Assembly (NCBI GenBank): GCA_035647075.1
Contig: DASROF010000035.1
Location: 1-64,000, forward strand
Direction of reading: 5' to 3'
Origin: Gp6-AA40 sp035647075
GTDB taxonomy: Bacteria; Acidobacteriota; Vicinamibacteria; Vicinamibacterales; UBA2999
DNA: 64,000 bases
Under the pieces are notes generated by a model. It saw only the letters and a program-made list of their open reading frames with translations. It made no database searches and was not told the DNA's origin. Shown piece after piece: positions 38,963-47,484 of the stretch. The translations under genes and the position numbers were made by a program. Positions within the stretch are counted from its first letter, which is position 1. Every line of letters begins with the position of its first letter.

Positions 38963-41398
38963 ATGCGCGGCCGGCGAGTCCTCCTCCTCACCGTCGTATT
39001 CCTGGCGGTGCTGGGGGTGGGCGCCGTGCTCTGGACGCGACATCAGCTCAAGGCGAGTCTGCCCCTTCTCGACGGCAGCCATCAACTCGCGGGATTGACG
39101 GCACCGGTCACCGTCGGGCGCGACGCGCTCGGCATTCCGACGATTCGCGGGCGGACTCGGGCGGACATCGCCCGCGCCACCGGCTTCCTCCACGCACAGG
39201 ACCGCTTCTTTCAGATGGATCTCACGCGGCGCCGCGCGGCGGGAGAACTCTCGGCGCTGGTCGGTCGCCGCGCACTCGTCGTCGATCGACGAATCCGGCG
39301 ACATCGCTTCCGTGCAGAGGCCGAGGCCGCGCTCAAAGAGATGGCGCCGGAGAACCACGCCATCCTCGAGGCATACACCGCCGGCGTCAACAGCGGTCTG
39401 AAGGCCCTGGGCGCACCGCCGTTTGAGTATCTGCTCCTTCGCCAGACACCGGAGCCGTGGCGCGCCGAAGACAGCCTCCTCGTCGTGCTCGCCATGTTCA
39501 TCACCCTTCAGGATGATGACGGCACATATGAGTCGGTGCTGGCGACGATGCATGACGTTTTGCCGGGTCCGATGTTCGAGTTCATGGCATCGCCAGGCAC
39601 CGAATGGGACGCACCCGTGATCGGCGAACGATTCGCGGTACCAGCGATTCCGGGGCCGGAGATCTACGACTTGAGGTCGCGCAAGCTCCCAGGTTCCAAC
39701 GTCCAACTTCCACAGTCGGCGAGGTGGGGGCCGTCCCCGTTGGGGAATTGGGAATTGGGAATCGGGAGTTCCGATCGCGAAGCCATCGGCAGCAACAACT
39801 GGGTCGTCTCCGGGCGGCTGACGGCAAACGGCGCGCCGCTGGTGGCGAACGACATGCACCTCGATGTCCGCGTTCCCAATATCTGGTACCGCGCGCAGCT
39901 CGAATGGCCGGACGCCGTGAACGCGACGCAGACTCACCAGCTGATCGGCGTGACGCTTCCCGGCTCGCCAGCGCTCGTTGTCGGTAGCAACACTTCCATT
40001 GCGTGGGGATTCACGAATACTTACGCAGATTGGAGCGACCACGTGCTGCTCGAGGTCGATCCGAACGACGCGAAGCGATACCGCACCCCGTCCGGCTGGC
40101 AGACGTTCGTCATCTACGACGAGGTCATCCGGATCGCAGGTGAAGTGGACCACCATGAGCCGGTGACCTGGACGATCTGGGGCCCGGTGCTCGCACCGGA
40201 TCACAAGGGACGGCTGCGCGCGTATCGATGGGTGGCACATTCCAGCACGCAGCTCGCCGCTGCCGTCATTCCGCTCGAGACCGCACGAACCGTCTCCGAT
40301 GCCTTCGATGAAGCAAACGGGCTCGGGACACCGGGTCAGAACATGGTCGTCGCGGATCGCGACGGCCACATCGGATGGACCGTCTACGGTTCGATTCCGC
40401 GTCGAACCGGGACGACCGGGCGACTGCCTTCGTCATGGGCAGACGGCACGAGCAGTTGGAGCGGCTGGCTGACGCATGCGGAGTATCCGCGGCTCATTGA
40501 TCCGGACGGCGGTCGTATCTGGACCGCCAACGCGCGCGTGGTGGACGGCGAGATGCTTGCGCGACTGGGCGATGGGGGCTACGAAGTGGGATCTCGCGCG
40601 TCGAATATCCGCGAGCGTCTTCATGCGCGCGAACGGTTCGCCGCCACGGACATGCTCGACATCCAGCTCGACACCCGGGCAGTGTTCCTCGGCCGGTGGC
40701 GCGACCTGATTCTCAAGACGCTGACGCCGGAGTTTATTGCCGGTCGTCCGGACCGCGCAACCTTCAGAGCGCTCGTCGATCGCAGCTGGGACGGCCACGC
40801 GTCGCCCCAGTCGGTCGGTTATCGATTCACGCGAATGTTTCGGGACCAGGTCGCGGACGCGGTGCTGATGTTCGTCCTCAGCGAGTGCTACGCGGCCGAC
40901 GTGAACTTCGACCACACGGCGCTGCGACGCCGTGAAGGACCGCTCTGGAAGCTCATCACGGATCGGCCACTGCACCTGCTCGATCCGCAGTTTGGTTCGT
41001 GGGACGGACTGCTCGTGCAGGCGGTGGACGATGTGATCGCATCGGCGAAGAAGTCTGGAGACCTCGCCGGGCGGACATGGGAGGAATACAACCCGACCGC
41101 CTTCCGACATCCGCTCTCGGCATCGATCCCGCTGTTCGGACGCTGGCTGAACATGCCCGGAGATCCCTTGCCTGGCGATCTGTTCACCGTGCGAATGCGC
41201 TGGGGGGCCGAGACAGCCTCAGAACGACTCGTCGTCTCGCCAGGCCGCGAGTCTGAAGGGATCCTCGAGATGCCAACGGGACAGAGTGGTCACCCGCTCT
41301 CGCCGTTCTATGCCAACTCACACGAGGCGTGGACCAAGGGCACGCCGGCGCCGCTGCTGGCAGGCAGAGAGCAACACCGGCTGACGCTGACGCCCTAG
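38963..41398 (+). CDS. Penicillin acylase family (Ntn-hydrolase) amidase
   Basis: An 811-residue precursor of a periplasmic or membrane-anchored amidase. A signal or anchor helix (VLLLTVVFLAVLGVGAVLW) is at residues 6-24. The alpha chain begins at 'VTVGRDALGIPTIRGRTRADIARATGFLHAQDRFFQMDL'. The autocatalytic nucleophile is Ser277 in AIGSNNWVVSG, which becomes the N-terminus of the beta chain. Beta-chain motifs include 'NDMHLDVRVPNIWYRAQLEW', 'SIAWGFTNTYADWSDHVLLE' and 'NMVVADRDGHIGWTVYGSIPRR'. Members cleave N-acyl groups such as acyl-homoserine lactones, penicillins or lipopeptides; the substrate is unknown. The spacer before Ser277 contains an inserted word repeat (39737-39771). TAATCT lies seven bases before the ATG. 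Confidence 0.9.
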   Translation: MRGRRVLLLTVVFLAVLGVGAVLWTRHQLKASLPLLDGSHQLAGLTAPVTVGRDALGIPTIRGRTRADIARATGFLHAQDRFFQMDLTRRRAAGELSALVGRRALVVDRRIRRHRFRAEAEAALKEMAPENHAILEAYTAGVNSGLKALGAPPFEYLLLRQTPEPWRAEDSLLVVLAMFITLQDDDGTYESVLATMHDVLPGPMFEFMASPGTEWDAPVIGERFAVPAIPGPEIYDLRSRKLPGSNVQLPQSARWGPSPLGNWELGIGSSDREAIGSNNWVVSGRLTANGAPLVANDMHLDVRVPNIWYRAQLEWPDAVNATQTHQLIGVTLPGSPALVVGSNTSIAWGFTNTYADWSDHVLLEVDPNDAKRYRTPSGWQTFVIYDEVIRIAGEVDHHEPVTWTIWGPVLAPDHKGRLRAYRWVAHSSTQLAAAVIPLETARTVSDAFDEANGLGTPGQNMVVADRDGHIGWTVYGSIPRRTGTTGRLPSSWADGTSSWSGWLTHAEYPRLIDPDGGRIWTANARVVDGEMLARLGDGGYEVGSRASNIRERLHARERFAATDMLDIQLDTRAVFLGRWRDLILKTLTPEFIAGRPDRATFRALVDRSWDGHASPQSVGYRFTRMFRDQVADAVLMFVLSECYAADVNFDHTALRRREGPLWKLITDRPLHLLDPQFGSWDGLLVQAVDDVIASAKKSGDLAGRTWEEYNPTAFRHPLSASIPLFGRWLNMPGDPLPGDLFTVRMRWGAETASERLVVSPGRESEGILEMPTGQSGHPLSPFYANSHEAWTKGTPAPLLAGREQHRLTLTP
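39684..39771. repeat. 'gggaattgggaatt' word tract with partial inverted arm inside the acylase spacer
   Basis: GGGGAATTGGGAATTGGGAA (from 39742) and neighbouring bases to 39771 form a tandem word tract. 39684-39713 (GTTCCAACGTCCAACTTCC within it) is a degenerate inverted partner. The translated residues, about 242-270, fall in the spacer peptide just before the autocleavage serine, where extra sequence is tolerated. Confidence 0.6.
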
Positions 41399-41412
41399 CT
41401 GAGTTCCGAGTT

Positions 41413-42858
41413 CTAAGTGGCGCGAGAGCGCAGGCGCGCGAGGACCGATCGCCACTCGTCCGGATTGGCGGATACGTTCAGCAGCGGCTCGACGGGTATC
41501 AGCCAGCCGGCATTGCCTGCCGGGGCCACGCTGAGCCCACGGTCGAGAAGTTCCACCGCAAGATTTCTGTGCCCCATGAAGCTCAGAGCGATGACTGCAC
41601 CCAGATGCTCGTCGAACGACCCACTGGTTGGCGCGGCGATCGCGCGTTCCGCCGCCTCACCGGAATGCCGCATCGCCAACTGTCCGAGGAGAGCAAGCCT
41701 GTGCCTCGGCACTCTCGCAATCGCGTGGTCGAACGCATCACTGGCTTCGTCCTTCCGCTGCTGCCGCAGCCGTAGCGCACCGATCGCGTACCACGTGTTC
41801 GCGCAGATCTCGCGCGCATAAAGGTGCCCGGATTTTTCACCGTCCAGCTCGCGCTCGAACTCGGTGAGTGCTTCGTCCTCGCTTCCACGAGCCAGCAGCA
41901 CCAGCCCGAGCAGCCAATGCAGGGCGACGGCGTTGAACTTCTCATGCGGACCCTGGGCGTCGTGTCCGACCACGCCTGCACGGAGCTCGCGTTCGGCTTC
42001 TTCGAGCGTATTCCGCGCGACGTGCACGGTGGCGGCGAGGAAATGCGCCAGCGGAAACCCGGGCAGCAAGGCGAGCGTCCGGCGCGCGGCCCGCAGTCGC
42101 TCTTCGCCCCAACCCGCGTAGCCGAGACGGAAGTGATGCCGCCAGTTGTCCGACTCGAGCGTCACGGCCCGTTTGAGCGCCGCAAGAGCGTCAACCGGCT
42201 CCCCCGCGCATCCGTGCACGAACCCGAGTGTCGCCCACGCTTCGCCCGAACCCTGCTCCAGCCGGCATGCCTCGCGCGCGTGCTGCATCGCTGCGGTCAA
42301 CGCGGCGCGGTTGGGTTCCGCATCCGTCCGCGTCATCTCGAATCGCATGGCGCACGCATTCGCCAGCCCGACGTGGGCCATCGCGTGCTCGGGAAATGCC
42401 TCGAGGACCTGCTCAAAGTCCCGACGTGCGCGCCAGACGTGTTCGGCCTCGAGCGTCTCCAGCGCCGCGCGGCCTTCGACCCAGGCACGGTGCGGCGCCA
42501 TCAGCGCGTCGAGGCTCTCGTCCGTCGCCCGCGCAACACGGCGTTCGGCCATTCCGCTGAAGCGGTATCCCCGCCGCGGAACCGTTTCGATATAGGCAGC
42601 GCCGTCGGCGCGCGATCCCAGAGCCCGTCTCAACGCGGAGATGGCCTGCTCGAGGCTGTTGTCCGTGACGGCCACGTCTCCCCAGCCGGCAGTCACGAGA
42701 GCGTCCTTGGTCACGAGCTCGCCGGCGTGGCTGACCAGACGATAGAGGACGTCGAAATGCCGATCGGCGACGGCCACGAGCTGACCGTCCCTGGTGAGGC
42801 GCCGGGCAAACGTATCGAGCTCAAAGTTGTCGAACGAAAAGCTGGGGAACGACGCCAC
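41413..42858 (-). CDS. Winged-helix (CadC/OmpR-type) DNA-binding protein with TPR-like repeats
   Basis: A 481-residue regulator without a receiver domain. Residues 5-100 are a Trans_reg_C winged helix: FSFDNFELDTFARRLTRDGQLV, 'HFDVLYRLVSHAGELVTKDALV', the recognition segment 'DNSLEQAISALRRALG' and the wing 'YIETVPRRGYRF'. The rest is helical and contains TPR-like units (from about 140: ALETLEAEHVWRARRDFEQVLEAFPEHAMAHVGLANAC ... CRLEQGSGEAWATLGFVHGCAGEPVDALAALKRAV). No transmembrane helix separates them, unlike CadC. The GTG at 42858 is supported by TACAAT exactly six bases upstream, giving a leaderless message. Target genes are unknown. It is divergent from the PilT-like gene. Confidence 0.82.
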   Translation of the reverse strand: MASFPSFSFDNFELDTFARRLTRDGQLVAVADRHFDVLYRLVSHAGELVTKDALVTAGWGDVAVTDNSLEQAISALRRALGSRADGAAYIETVPRRGYRFSGMAERRVARATDESLDALMAPHRAWVEGRAALETLEAEHVWRARRDFEQVLEAFPEHAMAHVGLANACAMRFEMTRTDAEPNRAALTAAMQHAREACRLEQGSGEAWATLGFVHGCAGEPVDALAALKRAVTLESDNWRHHFRLGYAGWGEERLRAARRTLALLPGFPLAHFLAATVHVARNTLEEAERELRAGVVGHDAQGPHEKFNAVALHWLLGLVLLARGSEDEALTEFERELDGEKSGHLYAREICANTWYAIGALRLRQQRKDEASDAFDHAIARVPRHRLALLGQLAMRHSGEAAERAIAAPTSGSFDEHLGAVIALSFMGHRNLAVELLDRGLSVAPAGNAGWLIPVEPLLNVSANPDEWRSVLARLRSRAT

Positions 42859-42864
42859 GCCGCG

Positions 42865-42870
42865 ATTGTA
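42865..42870 (-). promoter_or_regulatory. -10 hexamer of the winged-helix/TPR gene
   Basis: On the reverse strand TACAAT is followed by six bases and then GTG at 42858. This is the clearest leaderless configuration in the window and decides the start codon. No -35 match was recognised. Confidence 0.55.
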
Positions 42871-43057
42871 GCGATGCAGAGGCGAAAACGGTGGGCAAAC
42901 CCCGATGACCCTCGTCCTCCGGGGCCGAAGACGGTAATTCGCAACCACTGGCGGCCGATAAGACAGGGAGACCGGATCCACCAGTCGGTGACGCTGCCGC
43001 GTCCCGGTTCAACAGCCCGTCGGGCACCGTGGTGGTCGAACCGGATCCCGTTCTCTT

Positions 43058-44209
43058 ATGACCGACACCGCTGTTGCACAGTCCGGCGCAACCCTCACGA
43101 CCGGCGAGATCGTCAAGACGCTGCTCGAGGCAGGGCCAGGGGTCAGCGATCTCATCTTCTCGCCAGGCCGTCCGGCGCAGGTCGAGAAGCATGGTGAGCT
43201 CGTCGCTGTGGCGGTGCCGGACATGCCGTTTCTCCGCCCGGAAGACACTTCGCGTATCGCCTCGGATCTGATTGGCAGCAACGAACAGGCGCTGCGCGGT
43301 CTGAAGGAACAGGGTGCCTGTGACCTTTCCTACTCGCTGGCGGATGTCGGTCGGTTCCGCGTCAATGTCTTCAAGCAGCGGGGCTCACACGCGATCGTGA
43401 TGCGCGTCATCGCGCCGCGGATTCCGTCGCTCGCCGAATTGAATCTGCCGGCGGCGCTGGTCGACGTGGCGGCGCTGAAAAACGGGATCGTGCTCGTGAC
43501 CGGCCCGACCGGCTCGGGCAAGTCGTCGACGCTGGCGGCGATCATCGACCGGATCAACGAGACGCGCGCGGAACACATCCTCACGATCGAGGATCCGATC
43601 GAGTTCCTGCACAGCCACAAGAAGGGCACTGTGCATCAGCGCGAGCTGCACAGCGACACGCCCACCTTCTCCGCCGCGCTGCGCGCGGCGTTGCGCCAGG
43701 CGCCGAAGGTCATCCTCGTCGGTGAGATGCGCGACCGGGAGACGATTGAAATCGCGATGACCGCCGCGGAGACCGGCCACCTGGTCTTTTCCACGCTGCA
43801 CACAATCGACGCCTCCAAGACCGTCGATCGAATCGTCGGCACGTTCGACGCAGCCGATCAAGGGGCCATCCGCACGCGATTGGCCGGATCGTTCCGCTAT
43901 TTCATCTCGCAGCGTCTCATTCCGAAGGCCGGCGGCGGACGGCGCGCGATCCTCGAAATCCTCAAGTCGACGATGAGGACGCGGGAGTATCTCGAGAAGG
44001 GCGACAGCGAGGGCAAATCGCTGCTGGACGCGATGAGGGATGGCGAGCTCGACGGCATGCAGCACTTCGACGGCGAGCTCGAAAAGCTTGCCCGCGCCGG
44101 CGAGATCTCGAAGAAAACCGCGCTGATGTACGCGACCAACGCGGGCAACCTGCAGGTTCAGATGGTGGACGTCCCCGACGAAGAATCGGACGTCGTCATC
44201 ACGCGCTGA
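43058..44209 (+). CDS. PilT/PilU-type twitching-motility ATPase
   Basis: A 383-residue retraction-type ATPase of type IV pili. The N-terminal PAS-like region (to about 105) includes 'GVSDLIFSPGRPAQVEKHGELV'. The Walker A is TGPTGSGKSSTLAAIIDRIN near residue 148. The Asp box is HILTIEDPIEFLHSHKKGTVHQREL, Walker B 'APKVILVGEMRDRETIEIAMTAAETGHLVFSTLHT', and the His box the terminal STLHT. The C-terminal 'DGMQHFDGELEKLARAGEISKKTALMYATNAGNL' resembles PilU and PilT tails. No pilin or assembly gene is adjacent, so it is detached from the pil cluster. It drives pilus retraction or a related secretion ATPase role at the inner membrane. Confidence 0.88.
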   Translation: MTDTAVAQSGATLTTGEIVKTLLEAGPGVSDLIFSPGRPAQVEKHGELVAVAVPDMPFLRPEDTSRIASDLIGSNEQALRGLKEQGACDLSYSLADVGRFRVNVFKQRGSHAIVMRVIAPRIPSLAELNLPAALVDVAALKNGIVLVTGPTGSGKSSTLAAIIDRINETRAEHILTIEDPIEFLHSHKKGTVHQRELHSDTPTFSAALRAALRQAPKVILVGEMRDRETIEIAMTAAETGHLVFSTLHTIDASKTVDRIVGTFDAADQGAIRTRLAGSFRYFISQRLIPKAGGGRRAILEILKSTMRTREYLEKGDSEGKSLLDAMRDGELDGMQHFDGELEKLARAGEISKKTALMYATNAGNLQVQMVDVPDEESDVVITR

Positions 44210-44384
44210 CGACAGCGGGCAGTTCACACTTCCGAGTGCTCGCTTCTCGGTTCGTGTTTCACTTCTCCTCCCTCAAAATTCATTAGCTGGCCATGGACTC
44301 GGCATGTCCAGTTCTGGCGCCGATTCTTCCACCCAAACGGACGCGATCCACGCCTCTCAGCGACTGACGGTCAAACGAGAAGGG

Positions 44385-44414
44385 TTGGCAGGCGGCGATA
44401 ATCTGCGCTACTAT
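44385..44414 (+). promoter_or_regulatory. Promoter of the second TonB receptor operon
   Basis: A -35 TTGGCA (44385-44390) and -10 TACTAT (44409-44414) are 18 bases apart. The start would be near 44421, just before the GGAGGG ribosome-binding site at 44425-44430. The region 44210-44384 holds a degenerate tract of short words (TTCCGAGTGC, TTCTCGGTTCG) and no gene. Confidence 0.55.
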
Positions 44415-44436
44415 CCCCGGCCCTGGAGGGCGATGC

Positions 44437-47400
44437 ATGCAGCGCAATCGTTTATTCCTGGTGGGATTCGTGGCCTCCGTTCTTCTTGTATTGACGGCGC
44501 CGGGCATCGCAAGTCTGCGGGCGCAAGGACAGTCCGGCTCCATCGCCGGCGTTGTTCGCGATAGCTCGGGGGCAGTGCTGCCTGGCGTCACCGTTGAAGC
44601 CTCCAGCCCGGCCCTGATCGAAAAATCGCGATCGGTCATCACCAATAGCCAGGGCCAATATCAGATCCTCGATCTGCGACCCGGAGCCTACACCGTGACG
44701 TTCACGTTGGAGGGGTTCGGCTCCGTCAGGCGCGAAGGGATCGAACTGACGACTGGTTTCACCGCGAATGTCAGCACGGACATGAAGGTTGGCGCCCTGC
44801 AGGAGACGGTCACCGTTACCGGTGAGTCGCCGGTTGTCGACACGCAGAACGCGGGGAAGCAGGCGACCGCAAGCCGCGAAGTCATGGACTCGCTGCCTAC
44901 GGATCGCAACTTCGTAAGCTTTGCCGCGTTGACGCCGTCAGTGCTCGTGACCGGCGTTCGCCAGAACGTCGGCGGATCGATTCCGGAGACGGGAATGAAT
45001 CTCGTCGTCCACGGCAGCCGGGGCGGCGATAGTCTGGTGACGGTCGAGGGCATGCCGATCATCAACGGCGGCGGCACCGGCGGCCTGATGTACGGCAACT
45101 ATCTGAACAACGGCCTGGCCCAAGAGATCACGTTCCAGACCGACTCACAAAACGCCGAATACGAGCGTGCGACGGTCTACTCGAATTTCATTCCGAAGGA
45201 AGGGTCCAACCAGTTCCGCGGCACGTTTTCGAGTCGATATGCCGGCGAAGGATGGCAGTCGAATAATCTCGATGCCGAACTTGAAGCGAAGAACCTGCAC
45301 ACGGGCAACCGGATCGATCGAATCTGGGACTTGAACCCGAATGCCGGCGGGCCACTCATCCGTGATCGGTTGTGGGTGTACGGCGGCTATCGACACTGGG
45401 GGACGTACAACACCGTTGCCGGTTCGTACCGGGACGAGGACTTCTCGGAAACCCTTTACCGTTGCAGGGCCAACAGTGCCGGTCAATGTACGACGGAACA
45501 GAATCTGTTTCCGGTGTGGCATCAGAGCGCGGTCGCCCGTTTCACCGCGCAGCTGAATCAGAAGAACAAGCTGAACACCTACGTCGACTGGCAGTACACG
45601 TACTTTGGCAATTGCTTCGTGCCGACGTTCACGACCGCGATCAGTGCGTGCCCGGAGTTCAAGAACATCCCGCAGTACATCGTGCAGGCAAGCTGGAGCT
45701 CGCCCGTCACCAACAGACTGCTGCTCGAAGCCGGCGGGACCATCACCCCGCAGGATTTTCATGGCTACCGCCGACCAGGCGTCTCGGCGACCCAGTTCTC
45801 AATCAGCGAGCGCTTTCCCGCTTCGGGATATCCAACGACCTGGGGGTCGTCGCCATTGAGCTATGGGTACAACCGCAGCGACCAGCTGAACTTCCGCGGT
45901 TCGGCTTCCTACGTCACCGGTTCGCACAACGCGAAAGTCGGATTCACCTTGCTTCATGCATGGCGGTATGCCACGCAGGAACCGAACAATTCGGTGACCC
46001 TGCAGTTGTCCAATGGGCAGCCGTTCTCGATCACGCAGTACGCCACACCAATTCAGTTTCACGAGACGCTGAACTACAACCTCGGTGTCTACGCGCAGGA
46101 CCAGTGGCGGATGTCGCGTCTCACCGTCAACTACGGCCTGCGTTACGACGCGCTGAAAGCGCAGGTCGACCCGCAGGACATAGCCGCCGGCCCATTCATC
46201 GCGTCGCGGCATTTCGACGCCATTAAGAACGTTCCAAACTGGAAGGACATTGACCCGAGATTCGGCGCCGTCTACGACCTGTTCGGCGACGGTCGGACGG
46301 CTATAAAAGCGAGCATCGGACGCTACGTGGTCGGGGAGTCGTACACGATCGCGCGCGCCGTCAACCCTGTGGCGGCGTCAATCAATTCGACGACGCGGAC
46401 ATGGACGACGCCAGCAGGAGTCGTCTACAACGGAAACTACGACCCGTTTGCCGACTGCGACCTCTTCAATCCAGCGGCCAACACCAAGCGTCCGGGACAG
46501 ATCAACTGTGGTGCCTACAATCAGCCGCTGTTCGGTCAAGTGGGTGTTCGCACCACCAATTACGATCCGGCTATCGTCGAAGGATGGCATGTACGCCCCA
46601 ATAACTGGGAGGCGCAGGTAAGCGTTCAACGCGAACTGTTCCCGCGCGTTTCCGCGTATGCCGGCTACACGCGTCGCTGGTATGGCAATCTGTACGCAAC
46701 CAGGAACTTGAACGTCACAAACGGCGATTACTCGACGTACTGCTTCACACGTCCAGTCAGCCCCAACACCAACGGCGAGCTGCCAGGGGTGGGCCAGCAA
46801 CAGTGCGGCCTGTTCGACGTCAATCGCTTCATTACAGCGAATAACGTGATCTTCAATTCAACGGCCGTTGGCGGCATCGATGACATCTACGATGGGTTCG
46901 ACTTCGAGGTGAACGCGCGATTGCGTCGCCGCCTGTTCGTGTCGGGAGGTGTCAGCCTAGGGCGGGAACGCGTGAACACGTGCAACCTCAAGGATGACTT
47001 GAGCCTGTCGTCCTCATTCGGCCGGGGCGGCGATCCTCGCACGGAGGAGTTCTGCGACGTCCGGCCGCCGTTCCAGCCGCAAGTGAAAGGTCAGGTCGCT
47101 TCCCCGCTGTTGTTTGGCGTCAATGTCGCCGCGACCTTCCAGAGCTTGTCCGGACCGGAGCTTCGCGCTCAGTACCCGTTGTCAAATACGACGGCCGGGC
47201 TGACGCTTGGCCGCAATTTCACCGGCGCCGCTCCCACAGTCGATCTGATTCCAGCCGGCACAATGTATGGCGATCGGATCTGGCAGACCGACCTCCGCTT
47301 CAGCACGGTAGTGAACCACGGTCGCACGGTTCTTCGGCCGACCGTTTCGATCTACAACCTGTTCAATGCCAACCCGATTCAGACGTATACCTTCGGCTAC

Positions 47401-47472
47401 TCGCAGTGGCTGGCGCCGCAAGTGATTCTGCAGTCGCGGTTCGTGGACGTTGGGGTGCAGGTCGATTTCTAG
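44437..47472 (+). CDS. TonB-dependent receptor with carboxypeptidase-regulatory-like N-terminus
   Basis: A 1011-residue outer-membrane receptor. The signal peptide (FLVGFVASVLLVLTAPGIASLRA) is cut before QGQSG. Residues 33-115 form the CarboxypepD_reg domain (GSIAGVVRDSSGAVLPGVTVEAS ... SQGQYQILDLRPGAYTVTFTLEGF). The plug has 'VMDSLPTDRNFVSFAALTPSVLVTG' and 'NLVVHGSRGGDSLVTVEGMPI'. The barrel ends in the strand VILQSRFVDVGVQVDF with terminal Phe. It is of the acidobacterial RagA/Oar-like class; the ligand is unknown. The following gene, a copper-monooxygenase-like lipoprotein, begins 12 bases later and is probably its functional partner. A -35/-10 promoter and GGAGGG site precede the ATG. Confidence 0.88.
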   Translation: MQRNRLFLVGFVASVLLVLTAPGIASLRAQGQSGSIAGVVRDSSGAVLPGVTVEASSPALIEKSRSVITNSQGQYQILDLRPGAYTVTFTLEGFGSVRREGIELTTGFTANVSTDMKVGALQETVTVTGESPVVDTQNAGKQATASREVMDSLPTDRNFVSFAALTPSVLVTGVRQNVGGSIPETGMNLVVHGSRGGDSLVTVEGMPIINGGGTGGLMYGNYLNNGLAQEITFQTDSQNAEYERATVYSNFIPKEGSNQFRGTFSSRYAGEGWQSNNLDAELEAKNLHTGNRIDRIWDLNPNAGGPLIRDRLWVYGGYRHWGTYNTVAGSYRDEDFSETLYRCRANSAGQCTTEQNLFPVWHQSAVARFTAQLNQKNKLNTYVDWQYTYFGNCFVPTFTTAISACPEFKNIPQYIVQASWSSPVTNRLLLEAGGTITPQDFHGYRRPGVSATQFSISERFPASGYPTTWGSSPLSYGYNRSDQLNFRGSASYVTGSHNAKVGFTLLHAWRYATQEPNNSVTLQLSNGQPFSITQYATPIQFHETLNYNLGVYAQDQWRMSRLTVNYGLRYDALKAQVDPQDIAAGPFIASRHFDAIKNVPNWKDIDPRFGAVYDLFGDGRTAIKASIGRYVVGESYTIARAVNPVAASINSTTRTWTTPAGVVYNGNYDPFADCDLFNPAANTKRPGQINCGAYNQPLFGQVGVRTTNYDPAIVEGWHVRPNNWEAQVSVQRELFPRVSAYAGYTRRWYGNLYATRNLNVTNGDYSTYCFTRPVSPNTNGELPGVGQQQCGLFDVNRFITANNVIFNSTAVGGIDDIYDGFDFEVNARLRRRLFVSGGVSLGRERVNTCNLKDDLSLSSSFGRGGDPRTEEFCDVRPPFQPQVKGQVASPLLFGVNVAATFQSLSGPELRAQYPLSNTTAGLTLGRNFTGAAPTVDLIPAGTMYGDRIWQTDLRFSTVVNHGRTVLRPTVSIYNLFNANPIQTYTFGYSQWLAPQVILQSRFVDVGVQVDF

Positions 47473-47484
47473 ATTGCGAATGCC

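Noticed and set aside
38939..40369. 476-codon antisense frame in the penicillin acylase gene
   Set aside because: No domain is visible, and the acylase motifs with the Gly-Ser cleavage site are intact on the plus strand.
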